Source: Epiperipatus broadwayi (Eukaryota; Onychophora; Udeonychophora; Euonychophora; Peripatidae). From it: a stretch of DNA of 64,000 bases. Shown here in pieces: positions 58,514-64,000 of this stretch (the first letter of the stretch is position 1; every line of letters begins with the position of its first letter). Both the position numbers and the translations under genes were made by a program. The notes beneath the pieces were generated by a model. It did not search any database and had not been told where the DNA came from. It was given only the letters and a program-made list of their open reading frames with translations. The stretch lies in assembly GCA_028023455.1 (NCBI GenBank), contig JAQFVV010000229.1:1116501-1180500 (forward strand). The letters run 5' to 3'.

Positions 58514-59000
58514 ACCAAACAATTATTGTTTACATTTCTAATAACCAATAAATATAAAATTTTTAATTTAACAAATTCTAACACACACCCCCTTCTTCTA
58601 CATCATAGTTTACAGAAGGATCAAAACAATTAAACTCATTTACCAATTCTTTCAATTTATCATTTTCAACTACAAACAAATAACCAACAACATATCTAAC
58701 AAATAACTTTAAATAAGGAGAAATAATATAATCTATTATCCACCCTTTTTTAATCTTATAAAAATTACTATTTTTTTATATGTCAAAGCATTGACTGAGC
58801 AGCAAACCTGGGCCAGCTGCTTGGAAGGCAGCTATGCTAACTGCTAGGCCACCAACTCTTGACTAAAAATTACTATTATAAGTAAAATACATATAATCCT
58901 CCAATAATAAAATCAAATCTTTAATAACTTTAATCATATTCTTTGAAAAAGGTCCATGTTTAACCAACACTGCTTGTAATCTATTAATAGATTAATACAT
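58514..59000 (-). pseudogene. Penelope relic, reverse transcriptase half
   Basis: On the - strand this reads NRLQAVLVKHGPFSKNMIKV, then LLLEDYMYFTYNSNF (the block just before RT motif B). After a SINE insertion it continues KLFVRYVVGYLFVVEND, where YVVG replaces the catalytic YVDD. The frame continues in the 54250-54984 half across the RTE insertion. The catalytic aspartates are gone, so this copy is long dead. Its 5' end fades out near 59000. Confidence 0.75.
58773..58863 (-). mobile_element. Short tRNA-derived SINE, 91 bp, with 14-bp duplication
   Basis: Insert between exact TAAAAATTACTATT copies (58759-58772 and 58864-58877). On the - strand it starts with GGTGGCCTAGCAGTTAGCAT (box A-like), then GCTGC-CTTCCAA-GCAGC, a perfect 5-bp anticodon stem with a 7-nt loop carrying TCC (glycine type). 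It continues with CCCAGGTTTGCTG (weak box B) and ends in ATAAAAA. It is almost only the tRNA-like head plus a short A-rich tail. It interrupts the Penelope RT, which reads through if the insert and one duplication are skipped. Confidence 0.85.
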
Positions 59001-60160
59001 ATTCTTAATATTTTATAAATATTTTATTTAATAGACATATTTATTTCATATTTTCTGCAAACCATCGATTAGTTTGTTCAACTTAATGGAAGATAGAAAT
59101 AAGATAGGATACAGACATGTAGATTTTCCAGAAAAATAAAAACTGTATATAATGAATTTTTTTTTGTTTAAAAAAAATCCTAACTGGAAATGGAAATCAA
59201 AACCTCTAAATGAACATACAGCAGAATTTGTTTATCTCTTGATTAACAGAAAATATTTATTTCAAGACTGTAGTGATTTTAAGCACAGAAACTGATCATT
59301 GATTAGTGAGAGGTAAAATATATGTTTAAAACAAGCTAGAGAGATGAAAACTATTAAAAAGGTCAGAGTTAATAGTTGACATTAAAATTTGAAAATTGTT
59401 TTAAAATATTAACACATTTTGAAGAAAAAATACTTTATATTCTATTAAGAACTGCAATATAGATAGCTGTACAAACAAGCAGCAATTTACCATTAAATTT
59501 TCTACTGAAAGTAGAAAATATATATATAATCAGTAATGTAAATGGAGTACTATCTGGTACACGTACAACGTAAAATATATACCAACGTTTTGTCCAGGTA
59601 ACACTGGTTATCAACAAGTTAATAAATGTAATTAATAATATAACGATTTATATTTGTGTAAAAATGTGGAAGGTTCTCTTCACACATGCACTAGAAAATT
59701 GATATATATTCTCCTGCCCCCCTCCCCTCCATCAAAATTGTTTTAAAGCAATAGATAGTCTATCTATGGCTAGAGCGTATCTTTTAAATAAACCAATAAT
59801 TATTGACTTTGCTTAAATTAGGGCTTGAACTTATTATAAGCCTGATTTTTAAAATTACATATTATTTACACAAGTTCAGTTTATATATCACAGGGAAGAA
59901 AAGGTTTCTCATTTTTTAACTATCTGTATGATCAATCTTATTAGTTTATATATATATGGATAATTAATAGTGTAGCGATTTAAATATATATAAAATTATG
60001 GAAGGTGCTGCTCTTCACATATGCGTTAGAAAATAGTTGCGCGCACTCTCACTTCAATAATTGTTTTAAAACCATAAGTGGGCCAATATATATAAATAAA
60101 GACGGAATATAATTTTTTAATGATATATTTAGAAGAATTAAGTATCTAAAATTTTGTAAA
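59001..60160. other. Intron 1 DNA, AT-rich
   Basis: No supported gene. A related string (GTGTA-AAAATGTGGAAGGTTCTCTTCACA) recurs in diverged form at 59656 and 59989, so part may be duplicated. Confidence 0.4.
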
Positions 60161-61850
60161 ATGATACAAAAAAGTGTTAATAACGATAAAATAAAATATA
60201 ACTATGAATTAACAAAGAAAACTATAGAAGAAAATAAACGTCACAAAAGTGTAAAACAATATTTTGATATTAGAAAACAAAGTTATTTCTGTAATAAAAA
60301 AAAAAAGAAATATATTACTGAAAAGAGAAATAACATAAAATGTATGGAAAAATTCTATAAAGAATTATATAGTAATAAAGAACACTAAAATAAAAGTATC
60401 TCTTACAGTTAATATAGCTCGCCTTTTAAATGAAGAAGTGTTACATACAATTAAATCTATGAAGAAAAAAACTCCAGGAAATTGGGAAGATATTATTCAC
60501 ATCTTAAAAGAAGCAGGTAAAGAAATAGAAAAGTTGTTAGCAAAGTTTAATCAAATGTCTAAATGATAAAGATGTACCAGATAATTGGAAGATTGCCGAA
60601 ATAATATTAATAGTTCAAAAAGGTGATTTTAAAAAGGTATTAGAAATTACAGAGCTATCGGTGTATACAAAATCTTTACCAAAATAATTAACAACCCATT
60701 TACAGCTAAGTTTAAATTTTAATCAACCAAACTAATAAGCTAGATTTAAAATTGACTTTTGCACAAGAATCACATTCAATTATTGAGATAAGTTATAGAA
60801 ATATCCAATGAGCATGAATATTAGCTTTGAATTTGTAGATTATAAAAAATAAGCATTTGTTTCTATAAATATTTTTATAATGATTAAAGCATTTAATCAA
60901 AATATAGACCCAGAATATTTTCAAATTCTTTAGAATATGTATCAAAATGTAATGGGAATAATTAGATTACATGGTGATATTAAAAAGATCAACATTGGGA
61001 AAGATGTATGACAGGGCACATGTCTACAACAGTGTTATGGGAAGTATTTTGTGGATTAAAATGGAAAGCAAAGGGAATAAAAATAAAAATAGATATTATT
61101 CGAATCATCTAGATTTTGCATATGATATTGTTGTTGTTTTTTTCAAATTATGCTTCAGAGTTTCTGGAAATATTGCAAAAAATATTAAATAACGTATTTT
61201 AAAGATAAATGCTAAAAAGTCTATAATAATGTTCAATAAATTTTCTCAAAAGAAGAAAGTTAAGATTAATATTTATGAATTAAAAAAAATTATCAATTAT
61301 AAATATCTTGATCAGATTATAAACATAAATGAACAAATGGATGAAATTAATCTTTGAAGTAAACTTAGATGGGGGGCTTTTGATGGGAATAACTTAATAT
61401 TACAAAGAAATTTTCCTATCTTTTAAAAGTTAGTTTTTTAATAGGTGTAGTTATCAATTCTTACTTCAGGATTTGAGACTTTCTTAACAAAAAAATAATA
61501 TAAGAACTTTAGACCATTTAAGGAAGTGTGGAAATATGTATGTTGCAGTAACAAAAAAAATCAAAAACGAAATACACTGGTGAAAAAGCAAACCGGTATA
61601 ATAGATATCATTGAAGCAATTAAGAGACCAAAGTGGAATTGGATTGGATATACTGCTTAAAGAAATGATAATTAATTAATAGTTAAAGTTGTAAATTAAA
61701 TATCAAGATACTGTAAAACACCTAAAAAATGAAGCATGTGTTAATAGATGGATGAAATAAGAACGTTTGCTAATAGGTTGTGGAGAAGATACGCTAGGAT
61801 TCAAAAATAATTGGATTAAACGTGGAGAGACTTTCATCCTGCATTCTTGG
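60161..61850 (+). pseudogene. Decayed RTE-type LINE relic
   Basis: Broken + strand frames give the RT region of an RTE-type element. These include MEKFYKELYSNKEH (near 60345), IARLLNEEVLHTIKSMKKKT (near 60415), VPDNWKIAEIIL (near 60577), FEFVDYKKAFVSI (motif A, near 60830), a GKDV..GT block (motif B, near 60999) and LDFAYDIVVVF (motif C, near 61111). YAYD there stands where YADD or FADD is expected. KLRWGAF and a WNWIGY tail block follow near 61365 and 61635. It is much older than the RTE at 55-58.5 kb and from another lineage, judging by its sequence. Confidence 0.75.
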
Positions 61851-62504
61851 TTCAAAATGTTGATGATGATTGTTTTACTTCTATCTGGTGATATAAATAT
61901 AGTGTAGAATTATTTGTGTACGTAGTTTTTTTTACTGTTTGTTATCAAAAAATATTGATTTTTTTTTTGATTTTTTATAGTTTTTATTATTAAGTTTCTA
62001 ACTTTTCAATCTTTATATATATATATATAACCTGAGAATTTTTTTGTGTGTAAAACATATCTTATTATGAAAAAGCTTTATTTAATTATAAAAATATTCA
62101 GAAAGATATTGTACATTTAATATTTATATATTTGCAATAATATTGAAAAATTCATGATAGTAATATATACCTGGATAATAAATAAAAAGCGATATCTACT
62201 TTGGGCTTAAAATATTTTACACAAATAACAGTTTTTAATTGGTACTTTTTTTCATTATGTCATGAGTAGAAAATTATTTAAGTATCCAGAAAAATCTCAT
62301 TATATATCTATCATTTAAAATCTATGAAATATGTGAAAAATCTTCTACCTAAACATACGTATGCTTAAATGTGTCTATCAATTGGCTAGAAAAGTTTTTC
62401 TACGAGAAATTTTTAAAGATTAGCTTGTAATTATGTAGAATAAAAATAAATATTTTTTTCGAATTAACTTATTATTAAATTATTGTTATTATACTGTTTT
62501 AAAG
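61851..62504 (+). other. End of intron 1 with splice acceptor
   Basis: AT-rich intron end. The acceptor AG is at 62503-62504, after a T-rich ATTATACTGTTTTAA tract. Joining the phase-1 donor at 34106 to 62505 gives an uninterrupted frame. Confidence 0.7.
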
Positions 62505-62665
62505 TTGTCTTGATTATCGCGTCTGGAGGCGTTGTACGTCACATTCTGTTAGCTGCCCAATCCCGTAAGATGACCGATGGGGATTTTTTCTTTATCAATC
62601 CTCACTGTCCCGATATACCTTCCTTCGGTGAAGCTACTTGGAAACGCGATGACGAATTTGATAAG
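62505..62665 (+). CDS. Receptor ligand-binding domain, coding exon 2
   Basis: A 161-nt exon. With the last base of exon 1 it completes an Ile codon and encodes 54 residues: VLIIASGGVVRHILLAAQSR (broken here), then MTDGDFFFINPHCPDIPSF and GEATWKRDDEFDK. In membrane guanylyl cyclases and natriuretic receptors, the equivalent segment lies in the second lobe of the ligand-binding fold. Its typical features are a small-residue-rich strand, a helix, TDGDF(V/F)FIN, then a W-K-x-D-D linker before the next helix. The exon ends at ATAAG|GTAGCT in phase 0; the donor is weaker than that of exon 1. Codons are noticeably more GC-rich (GCG, GTC, CGT, TCC, CGC) than in exon 1. Further exons must lie to the right of the window. 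Confidence 0.87.
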
Positions 62666-64000
62666 GTAGCTATAAAATTTATTATCACATTTAACTTAAT
62701 TTTCTGGTCTTTAATATAGATCACAATTTTTTTTTAATGGCATTACGAATTTTATTAAACTTTAATATATCTTTTTAAAAAATAAAATACTGTACTTTAT
62801 TTATGCATAGTGTGAAAGTTAAGAAATATTTCAATTATCAAAAAATATTATTACTGAATTATTAAGTATAATTTTTAAAATTGAATTTCATATCATCAAA
62901 AAAATTAAAACACATGGTGATATGGAAGTAAATCTTATCTAGTTGAAAGCAGTTTTGTGAACTCTGAAATGTAGTTTAACAAAATCAACAGAAATTATTC
63001 TTCATCATTCATAATTTGATTTTTTGAATTTGCTTTATAATTAATTCTTAAAATAAAGTATTCTAGAATCTCATTGTACAGCTTAGTTCAACAGTAAAGT
63101 GAAAGATTTAAGAGCTAAAGATGTCTAGATCGAAACAGCCACTGCTGGTGCTCGAATGTAACATAGCTTCCTTAGCAATTAATGACTTGATTATGCGTGA
63201 ATATATATATTATAATATCAGCTTTAATGTAAATGTGTTTAAACTATTAATTAATAACGATTATTGAAATTAAGCAATATAAAACTGCTTATCAATTTAA
63301 TAAATATCTTTAAACAAATCTTGATAATTCCTTTAATGGTTCAGAAGTATGCTGGTAAATTTTTGGCTTATTGGTGAGCATATTGAACATGAAAAATTCA
63401 AATTTGATTTAATAGACAAAAGTAAACGTTTCTGTCTTTTGGAATTATGAGGTGGCTGTTAACCATTCGATCAAAATTGTGGTAAGGAAAACTGAAAATT
63501 TTGACTTTTCAAAAATAAAAAAGCTGCACTCATATATAATCGTATCTAAATATATATATTTATAAGAAAATAATTTAATGTTGACATAAATATGTAATTA
63601 TTTGAAACGATATATCCTTTTCATGTGCAATCTAAAAGAGTAAAAATAATTAACTAATCTTCGCGTGACACATGTTTTGGATTATGTTCTCGTCACATGC
63701 CTTAGAAACAATAGGCATTCGTCAACATAGCAACGTTATTTTTATTTAAATAACATTACTGCATTCAATTTGATGTTAAACAACAAACTTGAATATTCAA
63801 ATTAACGCATATTCAATGCAACCTTATTTTCAAACTTTAACAACTAATTAAAATAGTAATCGTGTTTAAATAAGAGTGACATTCCTATGTTGATGAATGA
63901 CAATGTTTCTAGGAACCCTGATAATCATATGTTAAACTTTATAAAATTATCTATATAATGTATGGAAAGTTTATTATATATATATGCGTGTTGTATTAAA
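62666..64000. other. Start of intron 2
   Basis: AT-rich DNA with no further exon of this gene that I can recognise, and no clear repeat family. Confidence 0.5.

Noticed and set aside
58773-58863. Functional tRNA-Gly gene
   Set aside because: The T-arm is degenerate, and the A-rich tail and 14-bp flanking duplication mark it as a retroposed SINE.

Overview
This is a eukaryotic, almost certainly invertebrate metazoan, window. The sequence is very AT-rich and has long (AAT)n and (TA)n microsatellites, split coding exons with canonical splice signals, and a dense nested layer of retroelements. No bacterial operon, rRNA gene or CRISPR array is visible. The repeat mixture (Penelope, RTE/BovB-like, another EN-RT LINE family, Ty3/gypsy, hAT, tRNA-derived SINEs) fits several lineages, such as cephalopod molluscs, Hydra-like cnidarians or arachnids. 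The sequence alone does not let me choose.

One host gene is recognisable. It is on the + strand and encodes a receptor whose extracellular part is a receptor-family ligand-binding (ANF_receptor) domain, as in membrane guanylyl cyclases and natriuretic-peptide-type receptors. Its first coding exon is 33311-34106 and the next is 62505-62665. They join in frame (phase 1) across a 28.4 kb intron. The rest of the gene lies beyond the right edge. A decayed copy of the start of exon 1 lies 1.9 kb upstream, at 31357-31437.

Layout: 1377-3493 may be a 2.1 kb element bounded by 34-nt inverted repeats. 3600-6990 is a decayed LINE (ORF1 with a broken zinc knuckle, endonuclease, reverse transcriptase). 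7082-7330 is a SINE candidate. 8717-8808 is a Penelope scrap. 10982-12824 is a 359-bp satellite array. 13217-15953 is a nearly intact Penelope-like element with flanking direct repeats. 18400-19560 and 20815-22678 are two further 3' parts of the 3.6-7 kb LINE family, the second ending in a (TAA)n tail. 22.7-33.3 kb is mostly AT-rich non-coding DNA with a few unexplained GC-richer islands.

The large intron holds: a Ty3/gypsy element on the - strand (38234-40960 plus LTR) with an inverted fragment at one end and a hAT miniature element in its LTR; a tandem array of small hairpins (43682-43930); two long AAT arrays; a second, older gypsy relic split in two (46500-48960 and 51630-53000); a Penelope relic (54250-59000) carrying a complete 3.5 kb RTE insertion with 16-bp target-site duplications and a 91-bp tRNA-derived SINE with 14-bp duplications; and a decayed + strand RTE (60161-61850). 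All the retroelement genes appear inactive. Visible damage includes stops, frameshifts, NSG for the protease aspartate in the first gypsy, and YAND for YADD in the RTE.
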